Source: Lutibacter oricola | GTDB taxonomy: Bacteria > Bacteroidota > Bacteroidia > Flavobacteriales > Flavobacteriaceae | Assembly: GCF_900106565.1 (NCBI RefSeq) | Contig: NZ_FNNJ01000002.1 | Location: 1-64,000, forward strand | DNA length: 64,000 bases | Reading direction: 5' to 3' | Part shown: positions 17,825-26,343 of the stretch, one piece after another | How the letters are laid out: the number at the start of each line of letters is the position of its first letter | How positions within the stretch are numbered: position 1 is the stretch's first letter | Made by a program: the position numbers and the translations under genes | Notes under the pieces: generated by a model | Databases searched by the model: none | Seen by the model: the letters and a program-made list of their open reading frames with translations, nothing else | Told to the model about the DNA's origin: nothing

Positions 17825-19075
17825 ATGAAAACAACGAAAATTATAGGCTTATTGTGTTTAATTATTTCATTTTGGTCATGTGATAATGACGATGAAGTTG
17901 TTGTACAATTAGAGCAGCCAACATTTACAATTACACAATCAGAAGAAGATACAAGTATTTATTATTTTGAAAATACAACTCCAAATAAAGATGAATTTTA
18001 TAGCTATTGGGAGTTTGAAATTGCAGGAAAAAAATATGCAGATTTAGCAGGCCCAGTTGAATATCAATACAAAGTAGATGGAGATAAAATAGTAACGTTA
18101 ACTATGGTTAGTTCTGTAGATGCTTTGCAAACTACTGAAAGTATTTCTGTGGTTGTACCAGTTGATGAAGGATTTTTAACAAACCCTGATAATTTAATTG
18201 TAAATGCTTATTTAACTGAAGGAGAGGGAGATGAGTTTGATAACTGGGGTAAATACAATGGAGGAGAAAGAATGTCTGCAACTACAGATGCACTTGTAGG
18301 GCCAAGAGCAATGTATGTTAATAATGGAGCTGATGGAAATGCTTGGGATGCACAATTTGTTAGTGATGCTATTGAAACTGAAGTAGGAGAAAGTTATACT
18401 TTTTCTGTTTGGGCTAAAGGAGATCCTGTAGCAATTCGTTTTTCTACAAAACCAGATGCAACTGCACAATACGGACCAGATTATACATTAACTTCAGAAT
18501 GGCAACAGTATTCTTGGACAATTACAGCAAATGAACCAATGACTAATATTTCATTAGATATGGGTGCAACTGGAGGTTCTTTTGTAATTGATGCTATTGA
18601 AGCTGTAAAAGGAACTGAAGCTTTACCATTACCAAGTGATGATAGTTTAGTATTAAACGGAGGTCTAGAAGAAGGTGAAGGAGACGAATTTACTAATTGG
18701 GGTAAATGGAATGGTGGAGAAAGAATGTCTGAAGAAACTACAGATGTGTTAGGTGGAGCAAGAGCATTATATGTAAATAATGGTGCTGATGGAAATGAAT
18801 GGGATGCACAATTTGTTAGTGATGCTGTTACTACAGAAGTTGGTGTAGAATATGAAGTGTCTTTATGGGCAAAAGGAGATGCTTGTATTGTTCGTTTTTC
18901 TACAAAACCAGATGCAAGTGCACAATATGGCCCAAATTATACGATTACTTCAGATTGGGAGCAACATACTTGGACATTTACGGCAAATGAACCAGAAACT
19001 AACATTTCATTAGATATGGGTAAATCAGCAGGTAGCTTTATTATAGATAATATTAAGCTTGTTAAAAAAGAATAA
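17825..19075 (+). CDS. Surface glycan-binding lipoprotein with tandem CBM4/9-like domains
   Basis: A 416-residue lipoprotein (lipobox SFWSC, Cys19, followed by acidic residues typical of surface export). There is no catalytic domain. Residues about 30-125 form a PKD-like module (FENTTPNKDEFYSYWEF). Two near-identical beta-sandwich repeats follow at about 125-262 and 276-413, both with EGEGDEF, NNGADGN, WDAQFVSDA, RFSTKPDA and NISLDMG. The fold and position between susD and a GH10 gene match the SGBP (SusE/F-position) xylan-binding proteins, where CBM4/9-type domains are common. It would hold xylan chains at the cell surface for the neighbouring xylanase. Confidence 0.82.
   Translation: MKTTKIIGLLCLIISFWSCDNDDEVVVQLEQPTFTITQSEEDTSIYYFENTTPNKDEFYSYWEFEIAGKKYADLAGPVEYQYKVDGDKIVTLTMVSSVDALQTTESISVVVPVDEGFLTNPDNLIVNAYLTEGEGDEFDNWGKYNGGERMSATTDALVGPRAMYVNNGADGNAWDAQFVSDAIETEVGESYTFSVWAKGDPVAIRFSTKPDATAQYGPDYTLTSEWQQYSWTITANEPMTNISLDMGATGGSFVIDAIEAVKGTEALPLPSDDSLVLNGGLEEGEGDEFTNWGKWNGGERMSEETTDVLGGARALYVNNGADGNEWDAQFVSDAVTTEVGVEYEVSLWAKGDACIVRFSTKPDASAQYGPNYTITSDWEQHTWTFTANEPETNISLDMGKSAGSFIIDNIKLVKKE
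18199..19065 (+). repeat. Internal duplication encoding two CBM-like domains
   Basis: The coding segments at about 18199-18612 and 18652-19065 encode two highly similar ~138-residue domains. Strings such as NNGADGN and RFSTKPDA are kept in both, and DNA identity is also visible (for example gatgcacaatttgttagtga in both). This indicates a relatively recent or constrained tandem duplication. Confidence 0.85.
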
Positions 19076-19109
19076 TTACAATTTTATTAGATAAACTAAT
19101 ATTTCAATT

Positions 19110-20468
19110 ATGAAAATAAATAAATTATTAATAGTACTTTTTATTTCAATTATTTCATTTTCCTGTTCAAATGGAGATGGTGAAGATTTGTTGGGAACAG
19201 AAGTAGAAATTCCAGAAGTTCTGCAAGCATCATTTGAGTATACAATTTCATCTGATGACCCTTTTGTACTGCTTTTAGAGAATACAACAACTAGTTCAGC
19301 TTCATTTAGCAGTTATTGGGATTTTGGTTTAGAAAATGGAACTGAAGCCGATGAACCTGGAATTGATGAAGTAAGATATAACGAAAGTGGAGAATACGAA
19401 ATTAAATTATATGTAATTTATGATGGAGTAACTACTACAGCTTCAAAAACAATTAGAGTTGATGAAAACGGAATTTGTCCAAATGGTTTCTGTGGTTCAG
19501 GAAGTTCTGAAAGTCTAAAAGCTGCAGCAACTACTTTTTCAGTAGGTACAATTACAAGATCTGCTTGGGTTAATGCAGGCGGTCAACATACCGATATTTT
19601 AAAGCAAGAATTTAACAATCTTACTTCGGAATATGAAATGAAAATGAACATTATGTATCCTTCAGAAGGAAGTTATGATTTTAGTGCTGCTGATGCTATT
19701 GTAGATTTTGCAGTGGCAAATGATATTAATGTTCACGGACACGCTTTAATTTGGCACAATGCAACACCTTCTTGGGTAGAGAATTTCTCTGGTACTGATG
19801 CAGAGTTTGAAGCAATGGTTGAAGATTACATTACAACTACTCTTACTAGATATAAAGGTAAGGTCAGATCTTGGGATGTAGTTAATGAAGCTTTAGAAGA
19901 TGGTGCTGGTCATCCATTAAGAAATTCAGTTTTCAGACAAAAAATGGGAGACGATTATATTAAAAAATGTTTCCAATTTGCTAGAAATGCCGATCCAGAT
20001 GTGTTACTTTTTTACAACGATTATAATATGGCAGCGAGTTCAACAAAAAGAGCTGCAATGTTTGGTATAGTTGACGATTTAGGTGATTTAATTGATGGTG
20101 TTGGTGGACAAATGCATATTTCTTATGATGGTCCTTCGGCTTCACAAATTCAAAGCTTAGCTGATGGTGTAGTTTCAAGAGATTTAAAATTGCATTTTGC
20201 TGAACTAGATATTAGAGCAAATCCTAGTAATGACTTGACTTCATTAACTAATGAAAGAGCAGAAAAGCAAAGAGATAAATATGAGGAAGTTGTAAAAATT
20301 TACAATTCAATTCCTTTAGATAATAAATTTGCATTAACTGTTTGGGGTGTTAGAGATAATGAATCTTGGTTAATTAATTTCTGGGGAAATGACGATTGGC
20401 CATTGCTATTTGATGCTGGTTATAACAAAAAACAAGCCTATTTTGGGTTCCTAGCAGGATTACAATAA
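19110..20468 (+). CDS. GH10 endo-1,4-beta-xylanase, lipoprotein
   Basis: A 452-residue lipoprotein (lipobox ISFSC, Cys19, then an acidic stretch) expected at the cell surface. The N-terminal PKD-like module (about 40-125, LENTTTSSASFSSYWDF) resembles the one in the preceding glycan-binding protein. The GH10 barrel fills about 130-450. The acid/base is Glu260 in WDVVNEALED and the nucleophile Glu365 in HFAELDIRAN; HGHALIWHN is the conserved beta-3 motif. It cuts internal beta-1,4 bonds of xylan. The gap to the SGBP gene is 34 nt, and a T-tailed hairpin follows. Confidence 0.95.
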   Translation: MKINKLLIVLFISIISFSCSNGDGEDLLGTEVEIPEVLQASFEYTISSDDPFVLLLENTTTSSASFSSYWDFGLENGTEADEPGIDEVRYNESGEYEIKLYVIYDGVTTTASKTIRVDENGICPNGFCGSGSSESLKAAATTFSVGTITRSAWVNAGGQHTDILKQEFNNLTSEYEMKMNIMYPSEGSYDFSAADAIVDFAVANDINVHGHALIWHNATPSWVENFSGTDAEFEAMVEDYITTTLTRYKGKVRSWDVVNEALEDGAGHPLRNSVFRQKMGDDYIKKCFQFARNADPDVLLFYNDYNMAASSTKRAAMFGIVDDLGDLIDGVGGQMHISYDGPSASQIQSLADGVVSRDLKLHFAELDIRANPSNDLTSLTNERAEKQRDKYEEVVKIYNSIPLDNKFALTVWGVRDNESWLINFWGNDDWPLLFDAGYNKKQAYFGFLAGLQ

Positions 20469-20488
20469 TAAAAATTAAATTAAGGTAG

Positions 20489-20544
20489 CGGGTTTAAAAT
20501 ATTGAAAGATTCTCATTCTTTTCAAGTTTTAAGCCCGTTTTTTT
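20489..20544 (+). terminator. Terminator-like hairpin between GH10 and GH43
   Basis: CGGGTTTAAAA (20489-20499) pairs with TTTTAAGCCCG (20527-20537) with one G-T wobble; an inner TTGAAA / TTTTCAA pairing is also possible. Seven T follow. Only 12 nt remain to the next ATG, so there is no room for a new promoter: this is probably a leaky attenuator inside the operon. Confidence 0.8.
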
Positions 20545-20556
20545 ATAGCAAAAATT

Positions 20557-22230
20557 ATGAAGAATATAAGAGTATTAATAACAATTATAGTGTTTGTATT
20601 TATAACTTCTGGCTGTGGTAAAAATAAGCCAGTAGAACCTAAAATAAACGAGTATTCCAATCCAATACTACAAGGTTTTTATCCAGATCCAAGTATTTGT
20701 AAAGCACATGATTCTTATTATTTGGTAAATTCCACGTTTGCGTATTTCCCAGGAATTCCAATTTTTAAGAGTAACGATTTAGTGAATTGGGAACAAATTG
20801 GAAATGTGTTAGACAGGCCAGAACAATTAGATTTAGATGGTTTAGATGTTTCACGAGGTGTTTTTGCGCCTGCAATTCGGTATAACAATGGGATTTATTA
20901 TGTAACCTGCACAATTGTTGCTGGTAAAAACAATTTTTTTGTTACAGCTACAAATCCTGAAGGACCTTGGTCTAATCCAATTTGGTTACCTGAAGTTGAA
21001 GGAATTGATCCTTCACTGTTTTTTGATGATAATGGAAAAGTTTATATAATTTACAATAGTGATGCTCCGGATAAAAAACCGTTGTATGAAGGGCATAGAA
21101 CTATTAAAATGTATGAAATTGATGTTGTAAAAGGAAGCGTAGTTGGAGAACCAATAATTTTGGTAAATGGTGGCTCAGATTTTTCTAAAAAACCAATTTG
21201 GATTGAAGGTCCACATATTTATAAAAAAAACAGCTTTTATTATTTATTAGCTGCTGAAGGTGGAACAGCTGAAGATCATTCGGAAGTTGTTTTTAGAAGT
21301 GAAAATGTAAAAGGCCCTTATATTAGTTATAAAAATAATCCAATATTATCACAAAGACACTTAAAGGAAGATAGACCAAACCCTATAACTTCAGTAGGTC
21401 ACGCAGATATTATTGAAGATGCAAATGGCGATTGGTGGGGTGTGTTTTTAGGTTGCAGACCTTATGAAGATAACCATTACAACACAGGAAGAGAAACATT
21501 TATGGCTCCTGTAAAATGGGAAAATAATTGGCCAGTTTTTGATTTAGGAGGAGATGTTGTAAAACAAAGCTACCCAACACCAAACAATATTGTAAAGCAA
21601 AAAGAATCATTTAAACACAGCGGTAATTATACATTTAAGGAAGAATTTGATAATGCTGAATTAGATTTTGAATGGTTGTTTTTACGTACACCAAGAGAAA
21701 AATGGTACAATATTTCAAATGGAAGCTTACAAATTAATACACGATCAGAAAGTGTTTCTAACCTTGTAAACCCAAGTTTTATTGGGTACAGACAACAACA
21801 TTCACAAGGAAGTGTAAGTACAGAAATGGACTTTAATACTTCAAAAGAAAATGAAAAAGCAGGTTTAATTGCATTTCAAAATAATGAATATTTTTATTAT
21901 ATGTGCAAGTCTGTTTCAAAAGGTAAACCAGTAATTCAATTGTTTCAATCTACAAAAGATAGTATGAAGTTATTAGTAGAGAAACCATTAAAATCAAGCG
22001 CTTCAGTAAAATTAAAAATAGAAGCAAAAGGAAGCGCATATAGCTTTTTATATGCTGAAGAACAGAATCAATGGAAAACTCTAAAAGATAATGTAAATGC
22101 TCGTTTTTTAAGTACCAAAACAGCTGGCGGTTTTGTTGGAACTATTTACGCAATGTACACAACTTCTTTAGGTGAAGAAAGTAAAAATGTAGCCCAATAC
22201 AATTGGTTTCAAATTGAAAATATAAAGTAA
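20557..22230 (+). CDS. GH43 beta-xylosidase / alpha-arabinofuranosidase, lipoprotein
   Basis: A 557-residue lipoprotein (lipobox ITSGC, Cys20). The five-bladed propeller carries all three catalytic acids: base Asp44 in FYPDPSIC, pKa-modulating Asp151 in GIDPSLF and acid Glu217 in WIEGPH. A C-terminal beta-sandwich (about 350-555, starting near FKEEFDN) is the companion domain found in the longer GH43 subfamilies (10-12 type). It is likely to act in the periplasm on xylo- or arabinoxylo-oligosaccharides delivered by SusCD. It is followed after 9 nt by the lipocalin/TIM-barrel gene. Confidence 0.92.
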   Translation: MKNIRVLITIIVFVFITSGCGKNKPVEPKINEYSNPILQGFYPDPSICKAHDSYYLVNSTFAYFPGIPIFKSNDLVNWEQIGNVLDRPEQLDLDGLDVSRGVFAPAIRYNNGIYYVTCTIVAGKNNFFVTATNPEGPWSNPIWLPEVEGIDPSLFFDDNGKVYIIYNSDAPDKKPLYEGHRTIKMYEIDVVKGSVVGEPIILVNGGSDFSKKPIWIEGPHIYKKNSFYYLLAAEGGTAEDHSEVVFRSENVKGPYISYKNNPILSQRHLKEDRPNPITSVGHADIIEDANGDWWGVFLGCRPYEDNHYNTGRETFMAPVKWENNWPVFDLGGDVVKQSYPTPNNIVKQKESFKHSGNYTFKEEFDNAELDFEWLFLRTPREKWYNISNGSLQINTRSESVSNLVNPSFIGYRQQHSQGSVSTEMDFNTSKENEKAGLIAFQNNEYFYYMCKSVSKGKPVIQLFQSTKDSMKLLVEKPLKSSASVKLKIEAKGSAYSFLYAEEQNQWKTLKDNVNARFLSTKTAGGFVGTIYAMYTTSLGEESKNVAQYNWFQIENIK

Positions 22231-22239
22231 GCTATTCCT

Positions 22240-23541
22240 ATGAAAAAATTACAGATCTATTTAGTATTGTGTTTTGTTCTAACCATATTTAATAAAACTA
22301 TGTTAAACGCTCAACAGCAAGGAATTAATCAGCAACAAAAATTAACTCAATATATTGGAACTTGGTATAGTGCAGATAATATTGAAGATGATTTTTTAGG
22401 AGATTCATCTAAAATTAAAATGGTTGTTACTCCAAAAATTTCAATTAATAATGCATTACAAGTTGAAGTTTTTGAGAAAAGAGATAATAAATGGAAAACT
22501 ATACTTGTAGAGTTAATTTCTTATGATAAAAAAAGCAATCAAATTATTGCAAATGGTACCAATGAACATAATGAAAGTTTTATAGGAAAAGGCAGGTTTA
22601 TTGGAGAAGATGTGTTAATAATGAATGATGAAAACTTGCTGTTAGAAGCTATAATGACAGTTAAATTTTATTTTATCAATAGTACTGAAGTAGTTTTAAA
22701 AGCAACAAATCCAAAGGGTAAAGAGTTGTGGTCAGTTAAATATATTAAGCAAAATTCAAAAGATAAAAATATTGGTGTTCAGTTAGTTTCAGTAAAAGAT
22801 TTAATGAATGAAAACCCAAAAGAAACCTTAAAACAATTAGGTAGAATGGGATATAGTTTTATTGAAAACTTTGCGTATCAAGAAGGTAAGTTTTATAACA
22901 GAAGTCCAAAGAGTTTTAAAAAGTTGGTTGAAGCAAGTGGTTTAAAATTTAAGGGTTCAATGGTGTTTAAAAACTTTTTAGATTCGAGTAAGAAAGAAGT
23001 AATGTCTTGGTGGAAACAATGCATTAAAGATCACGCAGAAGCAGGTGTAAGTTATATAATCACTTCAAGTAATGAATTAGATAAAGTAAATACATTAAAA
23101 GATGTTGAACTGTATGTTAATTATTATAATGAAATTGGTAAAATGTGTTCCGATAATGGAATTGAATTTGGAGTACACAATCACACCAAAGAGTTTAAAA
23201 AAATTGGTGATAATATAATTTATAATTATTGGTTAGAAAACACAAACCCAAATTATGTATTTTTTGAAGCTGATTTGTATTGGATGAAAAAAGCAAAAGT
23301 GAATCCAATAGATTATTTTACAAAATATCCAGGACGTTTTTATAGTTGGCACGTAAAGGATGAAAAAGAATTAGGTTTAAGTGGTGAAACTAATTTTGAA
23401 GCTATCTATAAACTTGCAGAAAAAGCAGGTTTAAAATACAATATTGCTGAAATTGAAATTTATGATTTTTTGCCAATAATTAGTGCCGAAATGGCTTATC
23501 GGTACTTATATTATAATAATTTTGTGAAATGTTATAAATAA
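22240..23541 (+). CDS. Secreted lipocalin-like / xylose-isomerase-like TIM-barrel fusion
   Basis: 433 residues with an N-terminal signal peptide (about 1-24, LNAQQQ), so exported. Residues about 30-170 look like a lipocalin-type beta-barrel (YIGTWYSADN near the start). Residues about 175-430 match the AP-endonuclease-2 / xylose-isomerase-like TIM barrel of the IolE and sugar-epimerase type. Candidate metal ligands are in FIENFAY, GVHNHTKEF, FFEADLYW, SWHVKD and AEIEIYDF. This barrel family includes sugar isomerases, epimerases and 3-keto-sugar processing enzymes that usually need a divalent metal. Its reaction here is unknown. It lies 9 nt after GH43 and 6 nt before the CE7 gene, so it belongs to the xylan operon. 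Confidence 0.75.
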   Translation: MKKLQIYLVLCFVLTIFNKTMLNAQQQGINQQQKLTQYIGTWYSADNIEDDFLGDSSKIKMVVTPKISINNALQVEVFEKRDNKWKTILVELISYDKKSNQIIANGTNEHNESFIGKGRFIGEDVLIMNDENLLLEAIMTVKFYFINSTEVVLKATNPKGKELWSVKYIKQNSKDKNIGVQLVSVKDLMNENPKETLKQLGRMGYSFIENFAYQEGKFYNRSPKSFKKLVEASGLKFKGSMVFKNFLDSSKKEVMSWWKQCIKDHAEAGVSYIITSSNELDKVNTLKDVELYVNYYNEIGKMCSDNGIEFGVHNHTKEFKKIGDNIIYNYWLENTNPNYVFFEADLYWMKKAKVNPIDYFTKYPGRFYSWHVKDEKELGLSGETNFEAIYKLAEKAGLKYNIAEIEIYDFLPIISAEMAYRYLYYNNFVKCYK

Positions 23542-23547
23542 CAAATT

Positions 23548-25239
23548 ATGAAATTGAGATATGTTTTTCTTGTTTTAGTTTTTTCTGTTTTTTCAATTAA
23601 GGCACAAAACCTATTACCATTTAATTGGGAATTTAGTTATAAAAAAGATTCAGTTTTTACAGTTAATAACAATGTTAATTTGTTGTTGTCTTGGGAAAGG
23701 CAGGGTTTATCATATTTAACTCCTTCAGGCAAATTAAGTACGAGATTTAAGATTCCTAAAAATACAAATAAAGCAAGCTACATTTTAGAAGTTTGTCTAC
23801 TACTAGATGTTAAAGATATTTATATAAACGGAGTTTATATTGGAGGTGATATATCAAATAAATTTAAATGGTCTGCTAATCCAAAGTATAATATTACAAA
23901 GTTTAAAATACCTAACGACGTTCTTTTTATAGATAAAGAAAATACCATTGAAATTAATTGTTCTAATTTTTCATACACGGGAGGTAAAAGTCATAATAGT
24001 GTTAAATTTTATGCTGAATATAAATTTGACAATTCTAAAATTGAAATAAGCTTTAATTCTGAAAATCATTTGTTTGAAAAATCATCTGAAGTCTTATTCA
24101 ATTTAAATATGAATTTAAATTCTGATGCCGAATTGGATATTTTCATAAGAAACGATTTTGCTGATACTTTGTTTGTGAAAAATGCTTTTGTAAAAAAGAA
24201 TACAAAACATTTTCGGATAGATTTGAGTAAAGAAAACTTGGCTCCAGGTTTTTATGAAGTTATTGTAAATGCTAAAAATATGGGTTTTAGTGGTGCTGTA
24301 AGTTGGTTTACTGTAAATCCTACTAAAATTAAAAATACATACAACAAACCAGCTGATTTTAACCAATTTTGGGATATAGCAATTGCAGAATTGAAAACAA
24401 TTCCTCCAAATTTCAAAGTTAAAAAAATTGACAGTTTGTGTACTTCAAAAAGAGATGGTTTTATTGTTGAAATGAAATCAATAAATAACTTAACAATAAG
24501 AGGCTATTATTTTGTGCCAAAGCAAAAAGGAAAATATCCTGCATTACTAAACTTACCAGGTTACGGTTATGGTTTTGAAAATTTAGATGAATTTTTAACT
24601 GTTGATGAAGATGTAATTGAACTGGCTTTTTGTGTTAGAGGTCACGGCATAAGCGATAAAATTGTTGAAGATAAATTAGAAAGTCCAGGTTTTTTTGGAC
24701 ATCAAATATGCAATAAAGAAGAAAGTGCCTATCGTCAAATATATATGGATTGTATAAGAGCAGTTGAATTTTTGGTTTCAAGAGAAGAAGTAGATTCATC
24801 AAAAATAGGAGTATTGGGAGGTAGTCAAGGAGGTGGTTTAGCTTTAATGACAGCAAGTTTGGCTTCAAAAAGCATTAGTGCCTGCGCTTATTTTGATCCT
24901 TTCCCAACCGATTTAAAAAATCATTTAAGGATTCGAAAGCTTATAAATGGTGAAATAGAAGGTTTTTTAAATTTTTATAATAACTCTTGTGATTTTAAAA
25001 CTGCAATGAATAATCTAAATTATATAGATACAATTCATTTTGCAAAAATGATAAAATGCCCAACTTTATATATTACAGGCTTATTTGATGATGATTGCCC
25101 TCCAAGAATTGGTTTTTCAGCCTATAACAAGATCAAAAGCGAAAAAAAATTTAAAATATTTCCAAATGATAGCCATATTGGAGAATCTGGATCAAAAAAA
25201 GAGATGATGGCTTTTTTTAAAGATCAGTTTAAGTTTTAA
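23548..25239 (+). CDS. Acetyl-xylan esterase (CE7 / AXE1), with N-terminal beta domain
   Basis: 563 residues with a signal peptide (about 1-20). The first ~150 residues look like a galactose-binding-type beta-sandwich (VKDIYINGVYIGG), absent from simple CE7 enzymes. The alpha/beta-hydrolase half has nucleophile Ser426 in GGSQGGG, Asp514 in GLFDDD and His543 in NDSHIG. The family's usual RGQG motif reads RGHG here. CE7 enzymes remove acetyl groups from xylo-oligosaccharides so that xylosidases can act. It is the last gene of the plus-strand operon. Confidence 0.88.
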   Translation: MKLRYVFLVLVFSVFSIKAQNLLPFNWEFSYKKDSVFTVNNNVNLLLSWERQGLSYLTPSGKLSTRFKIPKNTNKASYILEVCLLLDVKDIYINGVYIGGDISNKFKWSANPKYNITKFKIPNDVLFIDKENTIEINCSNFSYTGGKSHNSVKFYAEYKFDNSKIEISFNSENHLFEKSSEVLFNLNMNLNSDAELDIFIRNDFADTLFVKNAFVKKNTKHFRIDLSKENLAPGFYEVIVNAKNMGFSGAVSWFTVNPTKIKNTYNKPADFNQFWDIAIAELKTIPPNFKVKKIDSLCTSKRDGFIVEMKSINNLTIRGYYFVPKQKGKYPALLNLPGYGYGFENLDEFLTVDEDVIELAFCVRGHGISDKIVEDKLESPGFFGHQICNKEESAYRQIYMDCIRAVEFLVSREEVDSSKIGVLGGSQGGGLALMTASLASKSISACAYFDPFPTDLKNHLRIRKLINGEIEGFLNFYNNSCDFKTAMNNLNYIDTIHFAKMIKCPTLYITGLFDDDCPPRIGFSAYNKIKSEKKFKIFPNDSHIGESGSKKEMMAFFKDQFKF

Positions 25240-25243
25240 AAAT

Positions 25244-25277
25244 AAAAAAGGAGCAATATATAATTGCTCCTTTTTTT
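25244..25277. terminator. Bidirectional terminator between convergent xylan operons
   Basis: A 14-bp stem (25244-25257 with 25263-25276) around GGAGCAAT / ATTGCTCC with a 5-nt loop. It has an A-run on the left and a T-run on the right, so it works on both strands. Confidence 0.92.
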
Positions 25278-25300
25278 ATCTAACTTAAAACAAACATTAA

Positions 25301-26335
25301 TTACAAATAGGGTTTAAGAGGAACTATGGTTCCATCTTCTTTATAAGTTATTTCAGCAACTTTTACCGATCTTAAATGTGTTACACCTTTAGATAAAGAA
25401 GAATCGTGGTAAAATAAGTACGATTTTCCATCAACTTCACATACCGAATGGTGACTTGTCCAACCCACAACAGGTTCTAGTATTTTACCTTTATAAGTAA
25501 ATGGTCCGTAAGGATTATCTCCAATAGCATAACAAATAAAATGAGTATCTCCAGTAGAGTAGGAGAAGTAGTATTTTCCGTTGTATTTGTGCATCCAAGC
25601 AGCTTCAAAAAATCGTCGGTCATTATCTCCTGCTAATAGCAAATTGCCTTCTTCATCTACTATTTCTAATTTTCTTGGAGTTTCATCAAACTCTAATAAA
25701 TCATCAGACATTTTTGCTGCAATTGGTAACAATGCAGGTTCATTATCTTTTGGTAAAAAGGCTGTTGGGCTATCTGGTTGTTCTGCATTAAACTTTCCAG
25801 TTCTCCAGCGTTGCAATTGTCCGCCCCATAAACCACCAAAATACATATAATAGCTACCATCATCATCTTTAAAAACAGCGGGATCTATAGAAAAACTTCC
25901 TTTAATTGCTTCTGGTTGAGCTTTAAAAGGACCAGTTGGAGATGAACTTGTTGCAACTCCAATTTTAAAAATTCCATCGTAAGCTTTCGCAGGGAAAAAT
26001 AAATAGTAAGTTCCATTTTTTTCGTGTGCATCTGGAGCCCACAGTTGCTGTTCAGCCCAAGGAACATCGTTTACGTGTAAGGCTAAACCATTATCAACAG
26101 CTTCACTATCAATAGTATCCATTGAAAGAACGTGATAATCTTCCATAGCAAAATGACTTCCTAAATCGTCAAATGCTTCACCAGCATCAATATCGTGCGA
26201 TGGGTAAATGTAAATTTTTCCATTAAATACGTGAGCCGATGGATCGGCAGTGTACATATGCGAAACTAAAGGTTTAGAAATTGCCTTTTTATTTAATTCA
26301 TCAAAATCTATATGTTGTATACTTTCTTCAGGCAT
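25301..26335 (-). CDS. GH43 arabinofuranosidase / xylosidase, cytoplasmic
   Basis: 344 residues with no signal peptide, so intracellular, in contrast to the lipoprotein GH43 at 20557. The catalytic acids are base Asp31 in TADPSAHVF, Asp151 in SIDPAVF and acid Glu244 in RFFEAAW. It is a single propeller without an extra C-terminal domain. It is last in the GH10-GPH-GH43 operon, 8 nt after the symporter gene. It would cleave short xylo- or arabino-oligosaccharides brought in by that symporter. Whether it releases xylose or arabinose cannot be told from sequence. Confidence 0.9.
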   Translation of the reverse strand: MPEESIQHIDFDELNKKAISKPLVSHMYTADPSAHVFNGKIYIYPSHDIDAGEAFDDLGSHFAMEDYHVLSMDTIDSEAVDNGLALHVNDVPWAEQQLWAPDAHEKNGTYYLFFPAKAYDGIFKIGVATSSSPTGPFKAQPEAIKGSFSIDPAVFKDDDGSYYMYFGGLWGGQLQRWRTGKFNAEQPDSPTAFLPKDNEPALLPIAAKMSDDLLEFDETPRKLEIVDEEGNLLLAGDNDRRFFEAAWMHKYNGKYYFSYSTGDTHFICYAIGDNPYGPFTYKGKILEPVVGWTSHHSVCEVDGKSYLFYHDSSLSKGVTHLRSVKVAEITYKEDGTIVPLKPYL

Positions 26336-26343
26336 AATATGTT

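Noticed and set aside
25581..25850. Plus-strand open frame inside the cytoplasmic GH43
   Set aside because: It lies fully antisense to a gene with intact catalytic residues, and its product has no recognisable motif.
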